A stretch of 64,000 nucleotides of DNA from Albirhodobacter sp048262715 (GTDB taxonomy: Bacteria; Pseudomonadota; Alphaproteobacteria; Rhodobacterales; Rhodobacteraceae): contig JBLXEV010000009.1 of the NCBI GenBank assembly GCA_048262715.1, positions 62,001 to 126,000 of the forward strand, written 5' to 3'. Positions 42,358-49,627 of the stretch are shown here, piece by piece. Each line of letters begins with the position of its first letter. Positions within the stretch are counted from its first letter, which is position 1. A program made the position numbers and the translations under genes. Under the pieces are notes generated by a model that worked only from the letters and a program-made list of their open reading frames with translations, did no database searches and was not told the origin of the DNA.

Positions 42358-42972
42358 ATGCGCGTATTGATTGCTGACGACCATGAACTGCTCCGCGATA
42401 CGCTCACCATGTTTCTTGAATCGCAGGACGGAATCGAAGCGGTCACCGTGGCGGATTTGGAAAGCGCCTGTGCGACGATTGCGGCGCAGCCCCGATTTGA
42501 TCTGGTTCTCCTTGATTTGAACATGCCGGGAATGAACGGGCTCGAAGGGCTCAAACGGGCTTTGGCGCTGGAGGGTGGCCAGCGGGTCGCGCTGTTGTCG
42601 GGTGAGGCCACGCGCGAGATTGTCGAGCAGGCTTTGGAAGCTGGCGCCGCAGGTTTCGTCCCCAAGACGCTTTCGGCAAAATCCATGGTCAATGCGGTGA
42701 AATTCATGGCGATGGGCGAGATCTACGCACCCGTTGATTTCATGACCGCTGTCGAGGTTGTCTCGGTGCACCCGCTCGCGCAAACGCTGTCTCCGCGCGA
42801 ATTGCAAATGCTGGAGGGGCTGACCGAAGGCAAAGCGAATAAAGAGATCGCACGGGATCTGGATATTACCGAGCCGACGGTCAAACTGCATATGAAGACG
42901 CTCTATCGCAAGCTGGGCGCCGCCAATCGCACGCAGGCCGCGATGATCGCGCGCGAGGCGGGGCTGTTCTGA
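42358..42972 (+). CDS. LuxR/NarL-family response regulator
   Basis: A 204-residue regulator: receiver domain with phosphorylation site D53 (LVLLDLNMPGMNG) and acidic pair D7/D8, then a LuxR helix-turn-helix (LSPRELQMLEGLTEGKANKEIARDLDITEPTVKLHMKTLYRKL). ATG at 42358 (MRVLIADDHE) chosen because GGAG sits 7 bases before; an ATG four codons upstream is in frame. Divergent from the SUOX-fold gene; most likely the output of the hybrid kinase at 38.4-41.3 kb. Confidence 0.92.
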   Translation: MRVLIADDHELLRDTLTMFLESQDGIEAVTVADLESACATIAAQPRFDLVLLDLNMPGMNGLEGLKRALALEGGQRVALLSGEATREIVEQALEAGAAGFVPKTLSAKSMVNAVKFMAMGEIYAPVDFMTAVEVVSVHPLAQTLSPRELQMLEGLTEGKANKEIARDLDITEPTVKLHMKTLYRKLGAANRTQAAMIAREAGLF

Positions 42973-43139
42973 TCGGTCGTGCGCGGGCCGCGTTCGGTTC
43001 CGCCAAACCGTTTGATGTGAAAGCTCCCCGTTCGATTTGACAAGGCTGGTGAGTCTTTGCAGTCTTTTCCTATCTGCTGACCACGATTCCGGTCTCTTCC
43101 GCTTGTTCTTCGCCTTTTTTCTCTGACATCGCTTTTCTT

Positions 43140-43892
43140 GTGATACGTTTTGCCTCTGGCCGATGGCCCAATGGCAGTCTTTCCAGAAGGATTGGTCCCA
43201 TCCGATTTCTTGCTTCACTCACCGGTTTCGCCATTCTCGCCTTCGCCCGATTTATCACCGCCGTGCGCGGGATCTGGGCGGGGAGTGAGCCTGTCCTCCG
43301 CCAGCGCGTCTATTTCGCCAATCACCGCAGCCATGGGGATTTCGTGCTGATCTGGACGGTGCTGCCGCCAGAGCTGCGCGCCGCCGCGCGGCCCGTTGCG
43401 GGGGCGGAGTATTGGAATGCCTCGGGGTTTCGCAGCTTTATCGGCACCTCGGTGTTCAACGCAGTGCTGATCGCGCGCGATGCCGAGGGGCGGCGTGAGG
43501 ATCCGGTGGCGCAGATGGCGGCCGCGCTCGATCAGGGGGATAGCCTCATTCTGTTCCCCGAAGGCACCCGCAATATGGGCGATGACCCGCTCTTGCCGTT
43601 CAAGTCGGGGCTCTTTCACCTCGCCACGCAGCGGCCCGAGGTCGATCTCGTTCCGGTCTGGATCGACAACCTCAACCGCGTGCTGCCCAAAGGGGCAATG
43701 GTGCCGATCCCGCTGATCTGCACCGTCACCTTCGGTGCGGCGCTGCGTCTGGCGGCGGGCGAGGAGAAAACCGCGTTCTTGAGGCGGGCCGAGACGGCGC
43801 TGCTCGCCCTCGCGCCGCAGGGGCAGGCGCTCATTGCCCCCAGCACGACGCCCCCGATAGCCCGCAGCGCGGAGGAGATGCGCGATGAGTGA
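43140..43892 (+). CDS. PlsC-like 1-acylglycerol-3-phosphate acyltransferase
   Basis: A 250-residue membrane-associated acyltransferase. The catalytic HX4D motif is ANHRSHGDFVLIW, the substrate motif FPEGTRNMG, and the third block VPVWIDNLNRVLPKG. One N-terminal helix (IRFLASLTGFAILAFARFITAV). The start is uncertain: the GTG at 43140 is the first in frame but has no good ribosome binding site; a start nearer 43194 (after AGAAGG) is possible. It overlaps the CdsA-like gene by 8 bases, and so opens a three-gene lipid module. Confidence 0.86.
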   Translation: MIRFASGRWPNGSLSRRIGPIRFLASLTGFAILAFARFITAVRGIWAGSEPVLRQRVYFANHRSHGDFVLIWTVLPPELRAAARPVAGAEYWNASGFRSFIGTSVFNAVLIARDAEGRREDPVAQMAAALDQGDSLILFPEGTRNMGDDPLLPFKSGLFHLATQRPEVDLVPVWIDNLNRVLPKGAMVPIPLICTVTFGAALRLAAGEEKTAFLRRAETALLALAPQGQALIAPSTTPPIARSAEEMRDE

Positions 43893-44829
43893 TTCCCTGT
43901 TTCTCTTGCTCTGCGTGCTGGGGGTGCTGATCACCGCCTCCACTGTCGGCGCCGTTTTGCAATACCGCGCGGCGCGCCATGGTGCCGGTCCCAATAGCAC
44001 GATTGAAAACCTCAACGCGCGGATCAATGCGTGGTGGGTGATGGTGCTCGTCATGGCGATTGCGTTTCTGGCGGGGAAGGTCGGTGTCGTCATCCTCTTC
44101 GCGCTATGCTCCTTCGCCGCGCTGCGCGAGGTGCTGACGCTGACCAACACCCGCTCCTCGGATCATTACGCGCTGGCGGCGGCGGTGTTCATCGTTCTGC
44201 CGATCCAATATATCGCGGTGGGCAACAACTGGTACGGGTTCTACTCGATCTTCATCCCCGTCTATGCCTTCTTGCTGATGCCCGTGCTCTCCGCACTGCG
44301 CGGCGAGACGGAGAACTTCCTGATCCGTGTCGCAGAGGCGCAATGGGCGCTGATGATTTCGGTCTTCTGCATCTCCCACGTCCCCGCGCTTTTGAGTTTG
44401 AATATCGAGGGCTACGCGGGGCGGAACATGTTCCTCATCTTCTTCCTCGTGGTCGTCGTGCAATCGAGTGATGTGCTGCAATATGTCTGGGGCAAGCTCT
44501 TCGGGCGGACGAAAATCGCCCCGCGCCTCTCGCCCTCAAAGACGCTCGAGGGGCTGGTGGGCGGTGTTCTCAGCGCCTCGCTCTTGGGGGCGGCACTGGC
44601 CTTCATCACCCCGTTCACCGTGCTGCAGGCGGCGGGGCTTTCCATTGTCATCACGCTGATGGGGTTCTTCGGTGGGCTGGTGATGTCGGCGATCAAGCGC
44701 GATCGCGGGGTGAAGGATTGGGGCCATCTGATCGCGGGCCATGGCGGCTTTGTGGATCGTCTGGATTCGGTGATCTTCGCCGCGCCGATCTTCTTCCATA
44801 TCGTGCGGTTCTTCTGGGATATCCACTAA
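43885..44829 (+). CDS. CdsA-like phosphatidate cytidylyltransferase
   Basis: A 314-residue polytopic protein (about eight helices) that would make CDP-diacylglycerol or a related CDP-lipid from CTP. The CDS signature is complete: SAIKRDRGVKDWGHLIAGHGGFVDRLDS near the C terminus, with the conserved Lys-Asp, HGG and DR-D. This is probably not the housekeeping cdsA, which normally sits with uppS, dxr and bamA; here it is flanked by PlsC- and CDP-alcohol transferase-like genes, as the YnbB-type paralogue is in E. coli. Confidence 0.88.
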   Translation: MSDSLFLLLCVLGVLITASTVGAVLQYRAARHGAGPNSTIENLNARINAWWVMVLVMAIAFLAGKVGVVILFALCSFAALREVLTLTNTRSSDHYALAAAVFIVLPIQYIAVGNNWYGFYSIFIPVYAFLLMPVLSALRGETENFLIRVAEAQWALMISVFCISHVPALLSLNIEGYAGRNMFLIFFLVVVVQSSDVLQYVWGKLFGRTKIAPRLSPSKTLEGLVGGVLSASLLGAALAFITPFTVLQAAGLSIVITLMGFFGGLVMSAIKRDRGVKDWGHLIAGHGGFVDRLDSVIFAAPIFFHIVRFFWDIH

Positions 44830-44859
44830 CCGCCCCCCTTACTCTCAGAGGCCACCGCT

Positions 44860-45504
44860 ATGCTTGATCTGAAAAACCGCCGACCGCTCAAAAGCCGCGA
44901 GACCAAACTGGCGGGGAAAATCGCGCAGGCCTTGGCCGCGCGCGGCGTTACCCCGAATGCGATCTCGCAAGCCAGTATGGGCGCGGCACTCGTGGCCGCG
45001 CTGGCGTTCTGGGGATCAGCGGAAACCAGCGGTGTCGCCCGCGCGCTGTTGCTGGTGCTTGCTGCTTTGGGCTGTCAGGCGCGGCTCTTGTGCAACCTGT
45101 TTGACGGGATGGTCGCGGTTGAGGCGGGCAAGGGCGCGCCCGATGGGCCGTTCTGGAACGAGTTTCCGGATCGGGTCTCCGATGTTTTGATCCTTGTCGG
45201 GGCAGGTCTCGCAGCAGGCCTGCCCGAATGGGGTTGGGCGGCGGCTTCGCTGGCGGTGCTGACCGCCTATACGCGGGAACTGGGCGCGGGCATCGGGCTG
45301 GTGCCGGATTTCAGCGGGCCGATGGCCAAGCCGCAGCGCATGGCGGCGCTGACAGCGGCGGCTGTTCTGGCCGTGGCGGAGGGCTGGCTCTGGCAGCGTG
45401 AGATCATCTTGCCGCTGGCGATCGTTATCGTAACGCTGGGCACAGCCGCCACCGTGATGCGCCGTGGCGCGCGGATCGTCACAGCTTTGCGGATGCGCGG
45501 TTGA
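44860..45504 (+). CDS. CDP-alcohol phosphatidyltransferase-like protein with altered motif
   Basis: A 214-residue integral membrane protein of about six helices. The family motif D-x2-D-G-x2-A-R-x8-G-x3-D-x3-D appears as N79-x2-D82-G83-x2-A86-V87-x8-G96-x3-N100-x3-D104, so two metal-binding Asp are Asn and the Arg is Val. Spacing is otherwise exact. It may use a different substrate or metal arrangement, or be inactive. Thirty bases after the CdsA-like gene with a GAGG site, so cotranscribed. Resembles the genomic context of E. coli ynbA-ynbB. Confidence 0.83.
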   Translation: MLDLKNRRPLKSRETKLAGKIAQALAARGVTPNAISQASMGAALVAALAFWGSAETSGVARALLLVLAALGCQARLLCNLFDGMVAVEAGKGAPDGPFWNEFPDRVSDVLILVGAGLAAGLPEWGWAAASLAVLTAYTRELGAGIGLVPDFSGPMAKPQRMAALTAAAVLAVAEGWLWQREIILPLAIVIVTLGTAATVMRRGARIVTALRMRG

Positions 45505-45612
45505 GCAGGGCGCTCTGTTGCCCGAATGCCCCGCGCGAGAGATCACAGGCAGCGACCCCTAGCGCGCTGCGGGCTGCTGCGCTAATTGCTTAATATTTAC
45601 GCAGTTTGAGAA

Positions 45613-46809
45613 ATGCGCGCCATGTCCCCAAGCCTCTCTGATCGGGTGTTGTCTTTCTTGCGCGGCCTTGGCCCCGCGACCCCGTCCGTGACCATGGTGG
45701 AGGCGCTGCGCGCAGGGATCGGCGCGTTTCTTGGCCTCACGCTGGCCGGGCTTTTCGTGCTCTCCCCCTCGGTCGATTTCACGCTCGGCCTCTATCTGAT
45801 CGCGCCGTTCGGGGCGAGTTCGGTGCTGCTGTTTGCGGTGCCCAATAGCCCGCTGGCGCAGCCGTGGCCTGCGGTGGTGGGCAATATGCTCGCGGCGCTG
45901 ATCGGCGTGGCGGTGAGCCTCGCGCTGGCCGATCCGCTCGCACGGATCGCGCTTGCCGTGGGGCTGGTGATCATCGCCATGCTTTTGTGCCGCGCGGTGC
46001 ATCCGCCTGCGGGCGCGGTGGCGATGACGGCGGCGATGAGCCCCGAAGCGGTCGCGAAGCTCGGCTTCTGGTTCGCGCTGATGCCGGTGGGCGTGGGGAC
46101 GGCGCTGCTCGTCGGTATGGCGATGATCTATGCGCGGCTCACGGGGCGGCATTACCCGCTGCGGCGGTTCGAGGAGGGCAAGACCCATGGCCCCGCCGAT
46201 CCGAACCCGATGGAGCGTCTGGGGCTGGATGAGGGCGAGCTGACAGCGCTGCTGGAGCGCTATCGCCAATCGCTGAATATGGGTGTTGAGGATCTGGCGC
46301 GGCTGATCGGGGCGGCGGAACTGCAAGCAGCGGGCCATCGCACGGGTGCGCTGAGCGCGGGCGATATCATGTCGCGCGATCTGGTCACGGTGGGGCCGCA
46401 AGCACCGCTGGGCGAGGTGGCGGATCTGTTCCGGCGGCACGGGTTTACCGCGCTGCCTGTGGTCGAGGCCTCCGGCAGGTATCTGGGCGTGATCTTCCAG
46501 ATCCATCTGATCGGGCGTATCCAATCGGATGCGCAGCGCTTGGGGCGCGGGTTCAGGGCGGCGATGCGGCGGCTGTTGGATCGCGAGCGTGAGATGCCCG
46601 TGCGCGCGCAAGAGGTTATGGGCGTCGGGCTGGCCCGCGCGCATCCCGCCACGCCGATTGCCGCACTGCTGCCGATGATGGCGCAGAGCGGGCAGGACGC
46701 GGTGCCGGTGCTGGAGGGCGCGCAGATCGTCGGGATCGTGACGCGCACGGATCTGATCGCAGCCCTCGCACGATTGAGCTTGCGGGGCCAAGATCCAGCG
46801 CAGGGATAA
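45613..46809 (+). CDS. HPP-family membrane protein with CBS domains
   Basis: A 398-residue protein. The N-terminal 175 residues are an HPP domain with four helices and its namesake motif AVHPPAGAVAM; some HPP proteins transport nitrite. Two CBS domains follow (MSRDLVTVGPQAPLGEVADLFRRHGFTALPVVE... and VMGVGLARAHPATPIAALLPMMAQSGQDAVPVLE...), which usually sense adenine nucleotides. The start at 45613 could be three codons later. Convergent with moaA. Confidence 0.88.
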   Translation: MRAMSPSLSDRVLSFLRGLGPATPSVTMVEALRAGIGAFLGLTLAGLFVLSPSVDFTLGLYLIAPFGASSVLLFAVPNSPLAQPWPAVVGNMLAALIGVAVSLALADPLARIALAVGLVIIAMLLCRAVHPPAGAVAMTAAMSPEAVAKLGFWFALMPVGVGTALLVGMAMIYARLTGRHYPLRRFEEGKTHGPADPNPMERLGLDEGELTALLERYRQSLNMGVEDLARLIGAAELQAAGHRTGALSAGDIMSRDLVTVGPQAPLGEVADLFRRHGFTALPVVEASGRYLGVIFQIHLIGRIQSDAQRLGRGFRAAMRRLLDREREMPVRAQEVMGVGLARAHPATPIAALLPMMAQSGQDAVPVLEGAQIVGIVTRTDLIAALARLSLRGQDPAQG

Positions 46810-46835
46810 CGACGCTCGCGCGAAGGGGCTGTCGC

Positions 46836-47852
46836 TTACCCGCCGGTATGGCTCATATGCCGCGCCACTTGGCCGCCGACGCCACGGGAATAATCGAAAT
46901 CATGGCCCTTGGGCTTACGATCAATCGCGCCACGGATCGCGGCGATCAACGGGCCGTTGTCTTCGCTTGCCCGCAGGGGCGCGCGCAGATCGGCGCGGTC
47001 GTTCTGGCCCAGACAGGTGTAGATCTCGCCCGTGCAGGTGACCCGCACGCGGTTGCAGCTTTCGCAGAAATTATGGGTGAGTGGCGTGATAAACCCGATC
47101 CGCTGACCGGTCTCGTTCAGGCGCACATAGCGGGCAGGGCCGCCGGTGTTATCGGGCAGATCGGTGAGGGTGAACCGCTCCGCCAACCGCGCGCGCAGAT
47201 CCTCCAGCGGCCAGTATTGACCGAGCCGCGCCTGCTCATCCATCTCGCCCATCGGCATCACCTCGATGAAGGTCAGATCATGCCCCTCATCATTGCACCA
47301 TTTCACGAGATCGAAGAGCTCATCCTCGTTGAACCCTTTGATCGCAACAGTATTGATCTTGACCTTGAGTCCTGCCGCTTTGGCTTTCGCGATCCCGTCG
47401 AGCACCTGCGGCAGCCGCCCCCAGCGGGTAATCGCTGTGAATTTCTCGGGGTTCAGCGTATCCATCGAGACATTGATCCGCCGCATCCCGATCGCCGCGA
47501 GATCCCCCGCGAACCGATCCAATTGCGAGCCGTTCGTCGTCAGCGTCAGCTCTTTGAGCGCGCCGCTTTCCAGATGTCGCGACATCGCGCGAAAGAACGT
47601 ATCGATACCGCGCCGCACCAAGGGCTCGCCGCCGGTAATCCGCAGCTTTTTCACCCCCAACCCGATGAAGGCCGAACACATCCGGTCCAGCTCCTCAAGG
47701 CTCAGCAGATCCTTTTTCGGCAGAAATTGCATATGCTCGGACATGCAATAGGTGCAGCGAAAATCGCAGCGATCCGTCACCGAGACGCGCAGATAGGTGA
47801 TCGCGCGGGCGAAAGGGTCAATCAGGGGCGCTGATGGGGGTGTGTTGATCAT
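46836..47852 (-). CDS. moaA: MoaA, GTP 3',8-cyclase of molybdenum cofactor synthesis
   Basis: A 338-residue radical SAM enzyme making 3',8-cyclo-GTP, first step of molybdopterin. SAM cluster cysteines C29, C33 and C36 (DRCDFRCTYC), the GTP-site cluster C263, C266 and C280 (FCESCN...YTC), and the essential C-terminal Gly-Gly tail (HTGG) are all present. MoaC is not in the window. Alone between converging HPP and diverging lipoprotein genes. Confidence 0.97.
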   Translation of the reverse strand: MINTPPSAPLIDPFARAITYLRVSVTDRCDFRCTYCMSEHMQFLPKKDLLSLEELDRMCSAFIGLGVKKLRITGGEPLVRRGIDTFFRAMSRHLESGALKELTLTTNGSQLDRFAGDLAAIGMRRINVSMDTLNPEKFTAITRWGRLPQVLDGIAKAKAAGLKVKINTVAIKGFNEDELFDLVKWCNDEGHDLTFIEVMPMGEMDEQARLGQYWPLEDLRARLAERFTLTDLPDNTGGPARYVRLNETGQRIGFITPLTHNFCESCNRVRVTCTGEIYTCLGQNDRADLRAPLRASEDNGPLIAAIRGAIDRKPKGHDFDYSRGVGGQVARHMSHTGG

Positions 47853-47990
47853 GCGCGAAGCCTAGGCCGCAGGCGCGCCACTGGCAAGAGCCCGCGCATC
47901 AAGGCGACGTGGCGGCGGGTGCGGGTGTTGGGCGTTGCTGGCAGGGGCGGGGCGGGTTAGGCTGGCGCTAACAGATTGAAGGAGAATAAG

Positions 47991-48458
47991 ATGCGTAAGG
48001 TTTTGGCCTCTGTCGTGCTCATCGCCGCGCTCTCGGCCTGTTCGCAAATGCCCTTCGGGAGCGGGCAGGAAAGAGCGGGGATCGGCGGGCAAGGCAGTGC
48101 GGAGGCAGGAATGATCACCGCGCCGCGCCCCAAGCCCGCCGCGAAAACCGCAGATGCGTTTGATACGACCACCGCGGAGCAACGCGCAGCAGCGGCGGCC
48201 AAACCCGTCGCCGCAGAGGCCAAACTGGGCAAAACCGTAGCGTCTTTGGGAGATCCCACCGATCCGGGCTTCTGGATCAAAACCTCGCTGGTGACGGTGC
48301 CCGCAAAAGGCCGCGTCGAGAACCCAGCGACAGGCCAATCGGTGCAGGTCGATCTGATCCCCGCGCCAGAGGGCGGCAGCCGGATTTCCCTGCCCGCGAT
48401 GCGGTTGCTGGGCGTGTCTTTGACCGATCTGCCGGAGGTCGTGGTCTATAAATCCTGA
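47991..48458 (+). CDS. Lipoprotein of unknown function
   Basis: A 155-residue exported lipoprotein: signal MRKVLASVVLIAALSAC with lipobox LSAC and lipidated C17. A Pro/Ala-rich disordered stretch (about 40-85) precedes a compact C-terminal part (DPTDPGFWIKTSLVTVPAKGRV...GGSRISLPAMRLLGVSLTDLPEVVVY). Homologues in Rhodobacteraceae are often mislabelled galactarate dehydratase. ATG at 47991 chosen for the AAGGAG 7 bases upstream. Confidence 0.82.
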   Translation: MRKVLASVVLIAALSACSQMPFGSGQERAGIGGQGSAEAGMITAPRPKPAAKTADAFDTTTAEQRAAAAAKPVAAEAKLGKTVASLGDPTDPGFWIKTSLVTVPAKGRVENPATGQSVQVDLIPAPEGGSRISLPAMRLLGVSLTDLPEVVVYKS

Positions 48459-48499
48459 CCGCGAATTCCCAGACGCCTGTGAGGGATGTCTGGCCGCGA

Positions 48500-48605
48500 T
48501 GCCTCCGGCGGGGATATTTAGGCTCTGTGGAAATGCAAAGCGCTGCGGCCCGTAATTGCGCCGAGACTCGTGTTTCCAAAGAGCCTAAATATCCCCCGCG
48601 GAGCG
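48500..48605. repeat. Dispersed palindromic element, copy B
   Basis: Left arm CCTCCGGCGGGGATATTT, right arm CTAAATATCCCCCGCGGAGC; inner arms GGCTCTGTGGAAA and TTTCCAAAGAGCC pair well. The best preserved copy. Lies between the converging lipoprotein and AlkD-like genes. Confidence 0.85.
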
Positions 48606-48665
48606 TTCCGACATTTGTCACCCACCGCGCAGCCGGGCAGGGGCAAAACCAGCGTCACAGTAAAA

Positions 48666-48695
48666 AAAAGCCCCGGCCATTGCGCCGGGGCTTTT
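48666..48695 (-). terminator. Terminator after the AlkD-like gene
   Basis: Perfect stem AAAAGCCCCGGC / GCCGGGGCTTTT with a 6-base loop, and on the minus strand a run of eight T. It begins 3 bases past the stop of the gene at 48698. Confidence 0.9.
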
Positions 48696-48697
48696 GA

Positions 48698-49627
48698 TTA
48701 TTCGTCTTTGGCCTCGGGTGCGCCCGCTTCAGGGGCCGCGTGATCTTGCGCCTCGGGGAGGTCTTCCTCACCGCCTTCGTCGGCCTCGGGATCGACAGGC
48801 AAAAGCTTGGCGGCCTCAACACGGGCAAACTTCTTCAGGTTGCCGCCGTGATCATCGAGCCATTTCGCCACGCGCTCGGGATCGCGTTTCGAGAGTTCGC
48901 GCAGCCATGTCGCGATGGCTTTTTGAATGAACCAATTGCGGTCATCGGCGAGGATGATCAGCCAGTTCAGTACCCGCTCGCGGATTTGCAGATCGGCCTC
49001 GGAGGGGTTGCGCTGTTTGGTCCAGGGCAGGGTCATTACCAAGGTCGCGCGGCGGGCCCACATATTCTCGTCATAGATCCAAGCTTCAACCTCGTCGAGG
49101 CGCGCAGGGTCCGCCACAAGGCGGCGGTCGCCTGCCTTGCAAGCGGTATCCGCAATCGCCCAAGCGTCAAATGTCGGCACCCAAGAGGCGATCAGATCCC
49201 AAGCGTCCGCATCAGGGCGCAGCCGCGCTTGGGTCAGGAGTTTGGCGGAGGCGACCATTGCCTCGTGAATATCGGAGGCCCAAAGATCGCGCGCCAGTGC
49301 CACACGGGCGGCGGTATCATCGCCCGCCTGCGCGCGCCACAGCGTCGCCAGATCGTCGATCAGCGGGACAGACACGCCAAGATAGCGGCGCTCGGCCTTG
49401 TGATAGGCGGCCGCCTCATCGGCTTTCTCGGGATCGGCAGAGGCCTCGAGCATCTCGATCGCTTCGGCAGCCGTGGGCAGGCTGCCCAGAGCGGAGGGAT
49501 CGGTTACGTCGGCCTCTGCATCATAGAATTCGTAATCTGCCGCCGATGCCGCAAAGGCCTCGGCCTCTGCAGTGAGGCGGGCTTCTTCTTCAGGAGGAAG
49601 CGGCGGGGCTTTGGGGGGGCGTGTCAT
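48698..49627 (-). CDS. AlkD-like (DNA alkylation repair HEAT) protein
   Basis: A 309-residue helical-repeat protein. The core reads YLGVSVPLIDDLATLWRA, DIHEAMVASAKLLTQ, DLIASWVPTFDAWAIADTAC, WIYDENMWARRATLVMTLPW and DRNWFIQKAIATWLRELSKRDPERV, matching AlkC/AlkD family helices, where Trp, Asp and Arg residues cradle alkylated bases. The acidic N- and C-terminal tails (about 50 and 30 residues) are extra and low in complexity. Overlaps glmS by ATGA, an unusual pairing but a tight one; cotranscription with glmS is likely. Confidence 0.78.
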   Translation of the reverse strand: MTRPPKAPPLPPEEEARLTAEAEAFAASAADYEFYDAEADVTDPSALGSLPTAAEAIEMLEASADPEKADEAAAYHKAERRYLGVSVPLIDDLATLWRAQAGDDTAARVALARDLWASDIHEAMVASAKLLTQARLRPDADAWDLIASWVPTFDAWAIADTACKAGDRRLVADPARLDEVEAWIYDENMWARRATLVMTLPWTKQRNPSEADLQIRERVLNWLIILADDRNWFIQKAIATWLRELSKRDPERVAKWLDDHGGNLKKFARVEAAKLLPVDPEADEGGEEDLPEAQDHAAPEAGAPEAKDE

